From Cellulosimicrobium arenosum (GTDB lineage: Bacteria > Actinomycetota > Actinomycetes > Actinomycetales > Cellulomonadaceae): a stretch of 64,000 nucleotides of DNA. A program made the translations under genes and the position numbers. This document shows, piece by piece, positions 53,573-62,122 of this stretch (positions within the stretch are counted from its first letter, which is position 1; every line of letters begins with the position of its first letter). The notes under the pieces are model-generated. The model had not been told where the DNA came from and made no database searches. It saw only the letters and a program-made list of their open reading frames with translations. The stretch covers positions 1 to 64,000 of the forward strand of contig NZ_JACYHB010000010.1 in NCBI RefSeq assembly GCF_014837295.1. Reading direction: 5' to 3'.

Positions 53573-55605
53573 CGCAGGAACGCCGCGGCGACGCCGGAGT
53601 CGACGGGGACGTGCAGGCCCGTCGTGCGCGACAGCTCGGGACCGGTCAGCACGTAGACGGCGTCGGCGACGTTCTCGGGGACGACCTCACGCTTGAGGAT
53701 GGTCCGGTTGGCGTAGAACTGCCCGAGGTCGGCCTCGTCGACACCATAGGTCGCCGCGCGGTTGGCACCCCAGCCCGAGGCGAAGATGCCCGACCCGCGG
53801 ACCACCCCGTCGGGGTTGATCCCGTTGACGCGTACGCCGTGCTCGCCCAGCTCGACCGCGAGGAGCCGCACCTGGTGCGCCTGGTCGGCCTTGGTCGCCG
53901 AGTACGCGATGTTGTTGGGGCCGGCGAAGATCGAGTTCTTCGACGAGATGTAGACGACGTCGCCGCCCATGCCCTGGTCGACCAGCACGCGAGCGGCCGC
54001 CTTCGAGACGAGGAACGCGCCCTTGGCCATGACGTCGTGCTGGAGGTCCCAGTCCGCCTCCGTGGTGTCGAGCAGCGACTTCGACAGCGACAGGCCCGCA
54101 TTGTTGACGACGAGGTCCACCCCGCCGAACGCGAGCACCGTGGCGTCGATCGCCGCCTGCACGCCAGCGGCGTCGGCGACGTTCGCGGCGACACCGATCG
54201 CGACGTCGGTGCTCCCGAGCTCGGCGGCCACGGCCTGCGCCGTGGTGAGATCGAGGTCGGCGACGACGACGCACGCGCCCTCGGACGCGAGCCGGGTCGC
54301 GATGGCCTTGCCGATCCCGGACGCCGCGCCCGTGACGAACGCGACCCGGCCCTGGTGGGTCTTCGGCTTCGGCATCCGCTGGAGCTTGGCCTCCTCGAGC
54401 GCCCAGTACTCGATGCGGAACTTCTCCGCGTCCGAGATCGGCGCGTAGGTCGACAACGACTCGGCCCCGCGCATGACGTTGATCGCGTTGACGTAGAACT
54501 CGCCCGCGACGCGCGCCGTCTGCTTGTTCGCACCGTAGGAGAACATGCCGACGCCCGGGACGAGCACGATCAGCGGGTCCGCACCGCGGATCGCGGGGCT
54601 GTCCGTCCCGGCGTGCGCGTCGTAGTACGCCTGGTAGTCCGCTCGGTACTCAGCATGCAGCTCGCGCAGGCGGGCGAGCTGCTCGTCGACTCTCGCCGAC
54701 GCGGGCAGGTCGAGGATCAGCGGCTTGACCTTGGTGCGCAGGAAGTGGTCGGGGCAGCTCGTCCCGAGCGCGGCGAGGGCCGGGGCCTTCTCGGACGCCA
54801 GGAAGTCCAGCACCACGTCGGGGTCGGTGAAATGGCCGACCATCGGCCGGTCGGTCGACGCCAGACCTCGGATCGTGGGAGCCAGCGCCGCAGCGCGAGC
54901 CCGCCGCTCGTCGTCGGGCAGCGCCTCGAACCCGGGACGGACGTCTCCGAACGGGTCGGACGAGCCGTGCTCGGCGATGTAGGCGGTGGCGGTCTGGATG
55001 ATCCAGCGCGAGGCCTCCTCGGCCTGGTCCGACGTGTCTCCCCAGGCGGTGATTCCGTGCCCACCGAGGATCGTGCCGATAGCCTGCGGGTTCTGCGCCT
55101 TGATCTCCGCGATGTCCAGGCCGAGCTGGAAGCCCGGCCGGCGCCACGGTACCCAGACGACCTTGTCGCCGAAGATCGCCCGCGTCAGCTCCGCGCCGTC
55201 TGCGGCCGTCGCGATGGCGATGCCGCTGTCGGGGTGGAGGTGGTCCACGTGCCGGGCGTCGACGAGGCCGTGCATGGCCGTGTCGATCGACGGCGCGGCA
55301 CCGCCCTTGCCGTGCAGGCAGTAGTCGAACGCGGCGACCATCTCGTCCTCGCGCTCGACACCGGGATAGACGTCGACGAGGCGACGCACCCGGTCCAGCC
55401 GCAGGACCGCGAGGCCCTTCTCGGTCAGCGTCCCGAGGTCGCCGCCGGAGCCCTTGACCCAGAGCAGCTCGACCTGCTCGCCGGTGACCGGGTCGAGGTC
55501 GGAGCCCTTGGCCGAGGTGTTGCCCCCGGCGTAGTTGGTGTTGCGCGGGTCGGCGCCGAGCCGGTTCGAGCGCGCGACGAGGTCGGTGACAGCGGGGTTC
55601 GTCAT
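53569..55605 (-). CDS. rhaD: Bifunctional rhamnulose-1-phosphate aldolase / lactaldehyde dehydrogenase
   Basis: A 678-residue fusion. The class II aldolase half (about 1-400) has G-G-N-T-S-A-K-G (about 28-35) and the zinc histidines in H-V-D-H-L-H-P-D-S (about 137-145), with H-G-I-T-A-W-G further on. The short-chain dehydrogenase half (about 425-678) has V-T-G-A-A-S-G-I-G-K (about 424-433), N-N-A-G-L (about 507-511) and Y-S-A-T-K (about 573-577). It splits L-rhamnulose-1-phosphate into DHAP and L-lactaldehyde and oxidises the aldehyde to lactate. Widespread as one polypeptide in actinobacteria. Confidence 0.9.
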   Translation of the reverse strand: MTNPAVTDLVARSNRLGADPRNTNYAGGNTSAKGSDLDPVTGEQVELLWVKGSGGDLGTLTEKGLAVLRLDRVRRLVDVYPGVEREDEMVAAFDYCLHGKGGAAPSIDTAMHGLVDARHVDHLHPDSGIAIATAADGAELTRAIFGDKVVWVPWRRPGFQLGLDIAEIKAQNPQAIGTILGGHGITAWGDTSDQAEEASRWIIQTATAYIAEHGSSDPFGDVRPGFEALPDDERRARAAALAPTIRGLASTDRPMVGHFTDPDVVLDFLASEKAPALAALGTSCPDHFLRTKVKPLILDLPASARVDEQLARLRELHAEYRADYQAYYDAHAGTDSPAIRGADPLIVLVPGVGMFSYGANKQTARVAGEFYVNAINVMRGAESLSTYAPISDAEKFRIEYWALEEAKLQRMPKPKTHQGRVAFVTGAASGIGKAIATRLASEGACVVVADLDLTTAQAVAAELGSTDVAIGVAANVADAAGVQAAIDATVLAFGGVDLVVNNAGLSLSKSLLDTTEADWDLQHDVMAKGAFLVSKAAARVLVDQGMGGDVVYISSKNSIFAGPNNIAYSATKADQAHQVRLLAVELGEHGVRVNGINPDGVVRGSGIFASGWGANRAATYGVDEADLGQFYANRTILKREVVPENVADAVYVLTGPELSRTTGLHVPVDSGVAAAFLR

Positions 55606-55665
55606 GGTGTCCGTCCTGGGTTGTGTCGTGGTGGCCTCGGGGCGTGCCGCGCACGCCGGCCGGTG

Positions 55666-57099
55666 TCAGACCTGTCGGTAGTCGATGCCGAGCAGGCTCG
55701 CGGCCGCGCGGTAGTCACCCGCGCGGTGACCGATCGAGAGCGACCAGTGGTGCCCGACGCCGGTCGCGCTCCACTCGTCGACCCACTCACCGGGATCACG
55801 GGCGAAGTCGACGCGCGACGTCGTGTTGCCGATCTCGAGGAGCGGCCCGGGGACCACGGTCCCCTCGGAGGCGATGAACGAGAGGGACCCGTCGGCGTCC
55901 TGCCCGAGGCCCAGCAGGGTGACCGGGCCGTGCTGGACGTCGAACTCGACGCTCACTCCCCAGCCGCGCTTGCCGTGGTAGACGCCGAGGCCGCGCAGGA
56001 GCGGGTCGCGTGCGGACACCGCGAGGTGCGCGGGGCCGTCGTGCCCCATCTCGACGACGCCGTCCTCGAAGTCCAGTGCCTGGATCTCGCAGAACGACCC
56101 GCCGGCGCCGACGACCTGCGTGGCGAGCTGCGCGACGCTCGTGCGCAGCTCGTACTCGCCCGTCGTCGGGACGCCACGAGCTGTCAGCAGCGAGGCCCCG
56201 AGGATCATGCCTGCGCCGAGTCGCTCGTGCTGCTCGCCGTCGAGACCGCGGTGGTAGTAGGCGAGCGAGTCGAGCTCGAAGTCCTCGACGAGGCGGTCGA
56301 GGCCGACGGACACGCGGGCACCCCAGGCGAAGTCCGCGTCCACGACGCTGTCGTCGAGGGTGAAGACCTCCTGCGCGAGGTCCATGCGAGCCTCGGTCTC
56401 GGCGTCCGTGACCTTCTCGACGCGCACGCGCAGGTCGTCGAACTCCAGGACCTCGACGTGCGAGCCGAACGAGACGGGGAGCAACGTCAGGTCGGTCGAG
56501 ACGTCGAGCATGCCCGGGTAGACGTGGCCCATCAGTCCGTGCCGCGCGTGCCGCAGGGCGGCACGCACCTGCGCGGCGTTGACCCAGCGCTCGATGCGCC
56601 GCCACGCCGACTCCTGGCGGAGCCAGCCGGAGACCGACCGGAACTCGATCCCGGCCCGACGGAAGACATTGCCGACCTCGGGGACCGGGCACTGGCCGCA
56701 GTAGGCGAGCCACTGTCCGGTGTCGAACGTCGCGTGGTCCATCCGCTCGGTCGGCTGCAGGTCGATGACCAGGACCGGGGCGTTGCTGCGCTGTGCGATC
56801 GGCAGCACCATCGACGAGGTCAGGTACGTCGTGAGGAACAGCACGATGAGGTCGCAGTCGGCCCGGCGCAGCGTCTCCGCGGCGCGCGCACCCTCCTGCG
56901 CGTCGGAGATGAATCCGACGTCGGTGACCTCCGCGTCCATCTCCTCGAAGCGCTCCGAGACGTAGCGCGAGGACTCCTGGAGCTGGGGCAGCAGGTCCGG
57001 GAACTGGGGCCAGTAGGTCCCGAGCCCGCCGGCGACGAGGCCGACACGGGCCTTGCGACGGATCGCGGGGGTGAGCGCGGGATGTGCTGTGGCTGCCAT
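55666..57099 (-). CDS. L-fucose/L-arabinose isomerase-like protein
   Basis: A 477-residue protein with the fucose/arabinose isomerase fold. It has V-G-L-V-A-G-G-L-G-T-Y-W-P-Q-F-P (about 19-34), L-I-V-L-F-L-T-T-Y-L-T-S (about 84-95), G-L-M-G-H-V-Y-P-G-M-L-D (about 186-197) and F-A-W-G-A-R-V-S (about 257-264), plus a C-terminal H-H-W-S-L-S-I-G-H. Since rhaI next to it already isomerises rhamnose, this second isomerase-like protein probably acts on another deoxy-sugar or pentose, or on an anomer. It lies 3 bases after rhaI, so it is translated from the same message. Confidence 0.75.
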   Translation of the reverse strand: MAATAHPALTPAIRRKARVGLVAGGLGTYWPQFPDLLPQLQESSRYVSERFEEMDAEVTDVGFISDAQEGARAAETLRRADCDLIVLFLTTYLTSSMVLPIAQRSNAPVLVIDLQPTERMDHATFDTGQWLAYCGQCPVPEVGNVFRRAGIEFRSVSGWLRQESAWRRIERWVNAAQVRAALRHARHGLMGHVYPGMLDVSTDLTLLPVSFGSHVEVLEFDDLRVRVEKVTDAETEARMDLAQEVFTLDDSVVDADFAWGARVSVGLDRLVEDFELDSLAYYHRGLDGEQHERLGAGMILGASLLTARGVPTTGEYELRTSVAQLATQVVGAGGSFCEIQALDFEDGVVEMGHDGPAHLAVSARDPLLRGLGVYHGKRGWGVSVEFDVQHGPVTLLGLGQDADGSLSFIASEGTVVPGPLLEIGNTTSRVDFARDPGEWVDEWSATGVGHHWSLSIGHRAGDYRAAASLLGIDYRQV

Positions 57100-57102
57100 G
57101 TC

Positions 57103-58278
57103 TCAGGCCCCCCAGCTCGCCTGCGTACCACCGACGCGTTCCTCGGCGATGCGCTGGGCGTAGCCGCTGTCCAGGTAGGCCTGGAACGGGTCGGCCGGTA
57201 GGCCCCGCCCCTCGCGCCACTGCGCGAGCCAGGGGCGGACGTCGGTGTAGAACGCGTCCATGAAGACCGCGTTCGCGCCGAGCACGTCGCCTGCCTCCTC
57301 CGCCGCGGCGAGCGCCTCACGGTCGAGGAGGAGAGCGCGCGCCGTCATCTCCTGCACGTTGAGCACGCTGCGGATCTGGCCGGGGATCTTGTCCTCGACG
57401 TTGTGGCACTGGTCGAGCATGAAGGCGACGTCAGGGTTGGCGTAGCCCCCGCCGCGGATCACCTCGGCGATGATGCGGAAGAGCTGGAACGGGTCGGCGG
57501 CCCCGACGATGAGGTCGTCGTCCGCGTAGAAGCGGGAGTTGAAGTCGAACGATCCGAGCCTCCCCAGGCGGAGCAGCTGCATGACGATGAACTCGATGTT
57601 GGTCCCGGGCGCGTGGTGTCCCGTGTCCAGGCAGACCATGGCGCGGTCGCCGAGCGCGGCCACCTGCGCGTAGCTCGTGCCCCAGTCCGGCACGTCCGTG
57701 TGGTAGAACGCCGGCTCGAAGAACTTGTACTCGAGCACCAGGCGCTGGTCGTCGGCGAGCGCGGCGTAGATCGTACGCAGCGACTCGGCGACGCGGTCCT
57801 GGCGCGCACGCATGTCGCCCTGGCCCGGGTAGTTCGTCCCCTCGGCGAGCCAGATCTTCAGGTCGCGCGACCCCGTGGCGTGCATGATGTCGATGCACTC
57901 GAGGTGGTGGTCGATGGCCTTCCGGCGAATCTGCGGGTCGACGTGCGAGAGCGCGCCGAACTTGTAGTCGTCGTCCTGGAACGTGTTCGAGTTGATCGTC
58001 CCGAGCGCGACGCCCTGGTCCTTCGCGAAGGTGCCCAGGGCGGCGTAGTCGTCCACGTTGTCCCACGGGATGTGCAGCGCGACGGTGGGCGCGAGGCCGG
58101 TGTAGCGGTGAACCTGTGCCGCGTCGGCGATCTTCTCCTGGGGTGTGCGGGGCGTCCCGGGCGTCGCGAACACCTTGAAGCGGGTGCCGGAGTTGCCGAA
58201 CGCCCACGAGGGCAGCTCGATCGCCTGCTCGGCGAGGAGCGGTGCGATGTCCGAGAACGTGGTCGCCATTGAGTCCAT
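57103..58278 (-). CDS. rhaI: L-rhamnose isomerase
   Basis: A 391-residue TIM-barrel isomerase (start ATG 58278; an in-frame ATG three codons later is also possible). Metal-binding and sugar-binding residues are seen in L-W/I-W-L-A-E-G-T-N-Y-P-G-Q-G-D (about 147-160), L-E-Y-K-F-F-E-P-A-F (about 182-191), C-L-D-T-G-H-H (about 217-223) and F-N-S-R-F-Y-A-D-D-D (about 246-255). It belongs to the RhaI-type (Pseudomonas stutzeri-like) group, not the RhaA of E. coli. First gene of the four-gene rhamnose operon, directly behind the LacI operator at 58312. Confidence 0.92.
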   Translation of the reverse strand: MDSMATTFSDIAPLLAEQAIELPSWAFGNSGTRFKVFATPGTPRTPQEKIADAAQVHRYTGLAPTVALHIPWDNVDDYAALGTFAKDQGVALGTINSNTFQDDDYKFGALSHVDPQIRRKAIDHHLECIDIMHATGSRDLKIWLAEGTNYPGQGDMRARQDRVAESLRTIYAALADDQRLVLEYKFFEPAFYHTDVPDWGTSYAQVAALGDRAMVCLDTGHHAPGTNIEFIVMQLLRLGRLGSFDFNSRFYADDDLIVGAADPFQLFRIIAEVIRGGGYANPDVAFMLDQCHNVEDKIPGQIRSVLNVQEMTARALLLDREALAAAEEAGDVLGANAVFMDAFYTDVRPWLAQWREGRGLPADPFQAYLDSGYAQRIAEERVGGTQASWGA

Positions 58279-58311
58279 CTCTCTACGGGCCCGGTTCCTC
58301 CCGGGCTGCTA

Positions 58312-58355
58312 TGAATCGTTTCACCGTTATACCTCCCGGCCCGGTCGCAACGCAA
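58312..58355 (-). promoter_or_regulatory. Promoter and LacI-type operator of the rhamnose operon
   Basis: Minus strand: TTGCGT (58350-58355), 18 bases, TATAAC (58326-58331), then TGAAACGATTCA (rc of 58312-58323), starting 2 bases after the -10. The operator core is identical to that of rhamnosidase 2. Confidence 0.82.
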
Positions 58356-58502
58356 ACGAGTGCCCGATCACGCTGCATCCGCAGAGGTTCCGTGGGCCCG
58401 GTGGTGCGCGGCTCGGAGCGCCGTCGGACCACGCTCCGGGCCGCGCACCGCAGACCGGCACGCACGGCTCGCTGCGGCACGGTGGCACGGTAGGGCAGCG
58501 CC

Positions 58503-59507
58503 TCAGGCCCCGGTCGAGGCCCGCGGGACGAGCTCCGGCTGGAACTCGATCTGCTCCCGGGGGGTGTCCGGCTCCTCCGCCTCGCGCACGAGGATCTCCA
58601 CCCCGGTCTGGCCGATGAGGTGGCTCGGCTGGCGCACCGACGACAGGGGCGTGACCGTCGAGGCGGCGAACGCGATGTCGTCGTACCCGATGATCGCGAG
58701 CTCGTCAGGCACTCGGAGTCCTTCTGCCTGGGCGGCCGCCTGCAGGACGCCGACCGCGAGCAGGTCGTTCGCCGCGAAGACCGCGTCGGGCCGGTCCGCC
58801 GCGTCGCGCGCCGCGATGGCCGCTCCCGCCAGGGAGCCCTGGCGCACCGTGAGCGATTCGGTCTCGATCACCTCGAGCATGCACCCGGGTGCCGCCTCGA
58901 CCGCCGAACGGGCACCCGCCAGCCGATCCCTCACCTGGTGAAGGTCTCGAGGTCCGCCGACGAACGCGATGCGCCGTCGTCCCTGTTCGATCAGGTGCTG
59001 TGCCGCGAGCCGACCTCCTGCGACGTCGTCCACGGACACGGAGGAGAAGGGCAGGTCGCCCGCTCGTCGGTCCACGAACACCGTCGCCGTCCCGCGGTTG
59101 CGCAGCCGCTCGAGCTGCTCCGTGACCTCACCGACCGAGGAGATCAGGACCCCGCGGACCCTCTGCTCCTCGAACAGGTCGAGATAGCGGGCCTCGCGAG
59201 CAGGGTCCTCGCCGCTGTTCCCCAGCAGGACCGCCAGGCCCAGCGCGGCCGCCCGCTCCTCGGCGCCCCGGGCGAGCTCGGTGAAGAACGGGTTGCCGAC
59301 GTCGAGGATGACGAGCCCGATGGACTGGCTGCGGCCCGCCCGGAGCTGTCGGGCCGCGTCGTTGCGGACGAACCCGAGCTCACGGATGGCATCGCGGACA
59401 CGGTCGACCGTGGTGCCCGACACTCGCTCGGGACGATTGAGCACGTTGGAGACCGTGCCCACGGACACGCCCGCGCGTGCCGCCACGTCACGCACGCTGA
59501 CGGACAT
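58503..59507 (-). CDS. LacI-family repressor, probable rhamnose regulon regulator
   Basis: A 334-residue LacI/GalR protein. The headpiece S-V-R-D-V-A-A-R-A-G-V-S-V-G-T-V-S-N-V-L-N-R-P (about 4-26) and hinge R-A-G-R-S-Q-S-I-G-L-V are followed by a periplasmic-binding-like sensor domain (about 62-330). The hinge and headpiece fit recognition of palindromes with a central CpG, such as TGAAACGATTCA found at three promoters of this locus. It lies upstream of rhaI on the same strand, after the GH43-like gene. The inducer is presumably rhamnose or an early catabolite. Confidence 0.85.
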   Translation of the reverse strand: MSVSVRDVAARAGVSVGTVSNVLNRPERVSGTTVDRVRDAIRELGFVRNDAARQLRAGRSQSIGLVILDVGNPFFTELARGAEERAAALGLAVLLGNSGEDPAREARYLDLFEEQRVRGVLISSVGEVTEQLERLRNRGTATVFVDRRAGDLPFSSVSVDDVAGGRLAAQHLIEQGRRRIAFVGGPRDLHQVRDRLAGARSAVEAAPGCMLEVIETESLTVRQGSLAGAAIAARDAADRPDAVFAANDLLAVGVLQAAAQAEGLRVPDELAIIGYDDIAFAASTVTPLSSVRQPSHLIGQTGVEILVREAEEPDTPREQIEFQPELVPRASTGA

Positions 59508-59569
59508 GCAACCTCCTACGGGATGGTGTTCCGACGTCGAGGATTATCCAGGTCTGGGGCATGCGCCGC

Positions 59570-62014
59570 TCACTCTCCTGTGCAGCTGAGCGCGTCGTAC
59601 GTCACCGGGTACGCCTGTGAACCCTCGCCGTCGGGCAGGGAGCCCGTCACCGTGACCGATCCTGCACCCACGGACGGTGCACGCACTGCGAACGACTGGT
59701 ACGCCGACCGGCCCGGCGCGACCGACGCGCTGACACTGTCGCCGAAGGGCGTCGACAACCGGATCGCGACCGGTACCTCGTCGTCGTTCGTCGCGCGCAC
59801 CGCCACGTAGGCCGCCCCGGCGAGGCAGCGGGACTGCGCCGTCACGACGAGCTGGGGATCCGCCGCCGCCTGGACGTCCGCCTCGACGTGGAGCACACGT
59901 CCCGCCTCGACCGACCAGGTGGCGCCCGAGTCGTGGCTGATCGAGGCGACCCCGCCCGGGTACGGCGTGGTGTCGGAGTACGCGATGCCGTAGGACCCGG
60001 CGGTCGACGACGTCCGTGCGACGAGCACGAACCGGTCACCCGCGCGCACCTCACGCGGCTCGTCGAGCCGGACCTCGGCCCACGACGCCGCCCAGGAGAT
60101 CTCGTCGGGCGGGATCTCCGACGTCGCGACGACGTCACCGGCGACTCCGTCGTCGCCGGCCTCCCGCAGCTCGAGGACGAGTGGCGCGTCGGGGTGGTCG
60201 GACTGGAACGTCGTGAAACGTGCGGCGGTGAGCAGTCCGTCGTCGGGGACGGTGAAGCCCTGGGACCGAGCGAGGCCCCCGCGGACGTCCCAGTGCGTGC
60301 GGTAGCCGACGTGCCCGGTCGAGACGGCTGCCGGCTCCGGGCCCTGCGCCTGCTCTCCTACCGGGATCGTGACGTCGTACGACCGTTCGCACCCGATCGG
60401 CAGGATCTGACCGTCGGCACCGAACGCGAGCGGCTGCCAGTAGTGCTTGGCGAGTGCCTCGTTCGGCTTCGCATCCATCCAGACGTCCGACTGGTAGAGG
60501 TAGACGGTGCCCTGCGACGTCTCCAACGGCAGGACGTCGGTGGGCTGGCCGCCGCACGACGTCCTGGTGATGTTCGTGCCCGTGATGCTCGACGCCGGCC
60601 GGTCCCACTGCTCGAGGCCGTCGTCGAAGTCGTCGGCGAGGAGGACCGTGCCGTCGGCGGCGACGACCCGCGCCGCATCGACCGCGACACGCTCGCGGTC
60701 CGACCCGCTCTCCCGGAACCCGACGCGCCCGGACCCGCTCGCGGTCGCCGTCGTCGTGTCGACGAGCTCACCGTCGATCCGCGTCTCGATGGTGTCCCCG
60801 TCGACCGTGATGTCGACGTCGTAGGCCTGGCCTGTGACGATCGGTAGGGGGAGCGGGACCGTCGTCGCGCCGTGTCCCGGGATCAGCTTGGTGAGGTTGC
60901 CCCCGGTCGCACCGGAGTGGGGATAGTTGCCGATGAGCCACTGGTACGAGCCCGCGTCGGACGCGCGGACGACGAAGCCCATCTGGCCGTACCCACCGGC
61001 ACCCGCCTCCAGCGGGGTCGCGGTCGCGCTGAACGTGTAGTCGGTCCAGTCCTGGCCGTCGCGGCTCAGTCCGACATCGCCGCCCTCGACGTGCAGGACG
61101 CCGTCGGAGACGCTCCAGGCGTCGGGGGTCGATCCCGTGCCGGACCACGGGCCGAGCGGGCTCGGCGCCGTCACGTACCCGGTGCCCGTCGTCGTGTACC
61201 CGCGGTTGGGATCCGAGTACGTCAGGTAGTACGTCCCGCCCCGCTCGAAGATGGTGGGTGCCTCCGTCGAGCGGATGTTCACGCGCGTCCAGTCGCCCGT
61301 ACCCGTCGTATACGTGTCGTCGAGCCGCTCGACGATCAGGTCGCCGCCACGGATCCAGTCGGTGAAGGCGAGGTACGCCTGCCCGTCGTGGTCGACGAAG
61401 ACCTGGTGATCACCGTAGTTCACCCCGCCGGGTGCTCCCTCCGGCGCGGCGAGGTCGGGCTCGGCGACCTCGGTGAACGGACCGGCAGGGTCCGTGGCGG
61501 TGAGCACACGGTAGCCGGACCCGTTGTCGTAGGTGTTGATCCACAGCACGTAGCGACCGGTCGACTCGTTGTAGACCACGTGGGGGCGGTAGCAGCCATA
61601 GGTGGCTCCGTCGCAACGCTCCTGCCATGTCGGCGTCGACGCGTCGAAGAGCTCACCCAGGGCCGTCCAGTGCACGAGGTCCGGGGAGCTGTAGGCGACG
61701 AACCCGCAGAACGGGGCCCCCGGTGTGTTCCACTCGTAGCCGCACCCGTAGGTCGTGCCGTAGAGATAGTAGGTGTCCCCGAAGCGCTGGATCTGACCGT
61801 CGTGCGCGTCGATCGCCTCTCCGTCCACGTCGAACCGGATCGTCGGCTCGCCGTCGGCGTCCTGGTTCAGCAGGGTCACGGTCTGCTCGTCGCTCGTGAC
61901 CGACGGGTTCCCGGCGGCACCGGCCGGGCCCGGCACGACGACCGCCGTCAGCGCGCTCACGGCCAGCAGGGCAAGGATCGCGCGGGCCCGCGCGCGGGCG
62001 GTGGTGCTCGACAT
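59570..62014 (-). CDS. Secreted GH43-like glycosidase with lectin-like and shared C-terminal modules
   Basis: An 814-residue exported protein (signal about 1-34). A five-bladed propeller (about 50-285) carries the GH43-like motifs I-D-A-H-D-G-Q-I-Q-R-F-G (about 68-79), H-W-T-A-L-G and W-I-N-T-Y-D, with E-A-P-T-I-F-E-R (about 252-259) as the usual acid. An inserted concanavalin-like domain (about 305-450), the rest of the propeller and a beta domain (about 570-720) follow. The last ~90 residues are S-R-C-L-A-G-A-A-Y-V, like the end of the rhamnosidases. It may trim arabinose, xylose or galactose side chains before rhamnose is released. Confidence 0.8.
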   Translation of the reverse strand: MSSTTARARARAILALLAVSALTAVVVPGPAGAAGNPSVTSDEQTVTLLNQDADGEPTIRFDVDGEAIDAHDGQIQRFGDTYYLYGTTYGCGYEWNTPGAPFCGFVAYSSPDLVHWTALGELFDASTPTWQERCDGATYGCYRPHVVYNESTGRYVLWINTYDNGSGYRVLTATDPAGPFTEVAEPDLAAPEGAPGGVNYGDHQVFVDHDGQAYLAFTDWIRGGDLIVERLDDTYTTGTGDWTRVNIRSTEAPTIFERGGTYYLTYSDPNRGYTTTGTGYVTAPSPLGPWSGTGSTPDAWSVSDGVLHVEGGDVGLSRDGQDWTDYTFSATATPLEAGAGGYGQMGFVVRASDAGSYQWLIGNYPHSGATGGNLTKLIPGHGATTVPLPLPIVTGQAYDVDITVDGDTIETRIDGELVDTTTATASGSGRVGFRESGSDRERVAVDAARVVAADGTVLLADDFDDGLEQWDRPASSITGTNITRTSCGGQPTDVLPLETSQGTVYLYQSDVWMDAKPNEALAKHYWQPLAFGADGQILPIGCERSYDVTIPVGEQAQGPEPAAVSTGHVGYRTHWDVRGGLARSQGFTVPDDGLLTAARFTTFQSDHPDAPLVLELREAGDDGVAGDVVATSEIPPDEISWAASWAEVRLDEPREVRAGDRFVLVARTSSTAGSYGIAYSDTTPYPGGVASISHDSGATWSVEAGRVLHVEADVQAAADPQLVVTAQSRCLAGAAYVAVRATNDDEVPVAIRLSTPFGDSVSASVAPGRSAYQSFAVRAPSVGAGSVTVTGSLPDGEGSQAYPVTYDALSCTGE

Positions 62015-62122
62015 CGTCGTCGACCTCTCCGTCGTCTCGGCACGGCTGCCGAGGTTGCTGATGCTCAGGGGTGGACCGGGTACCGGCGGACGGTGCGTGC
62101 GCGCCGCCCGCCGGTATGACTG

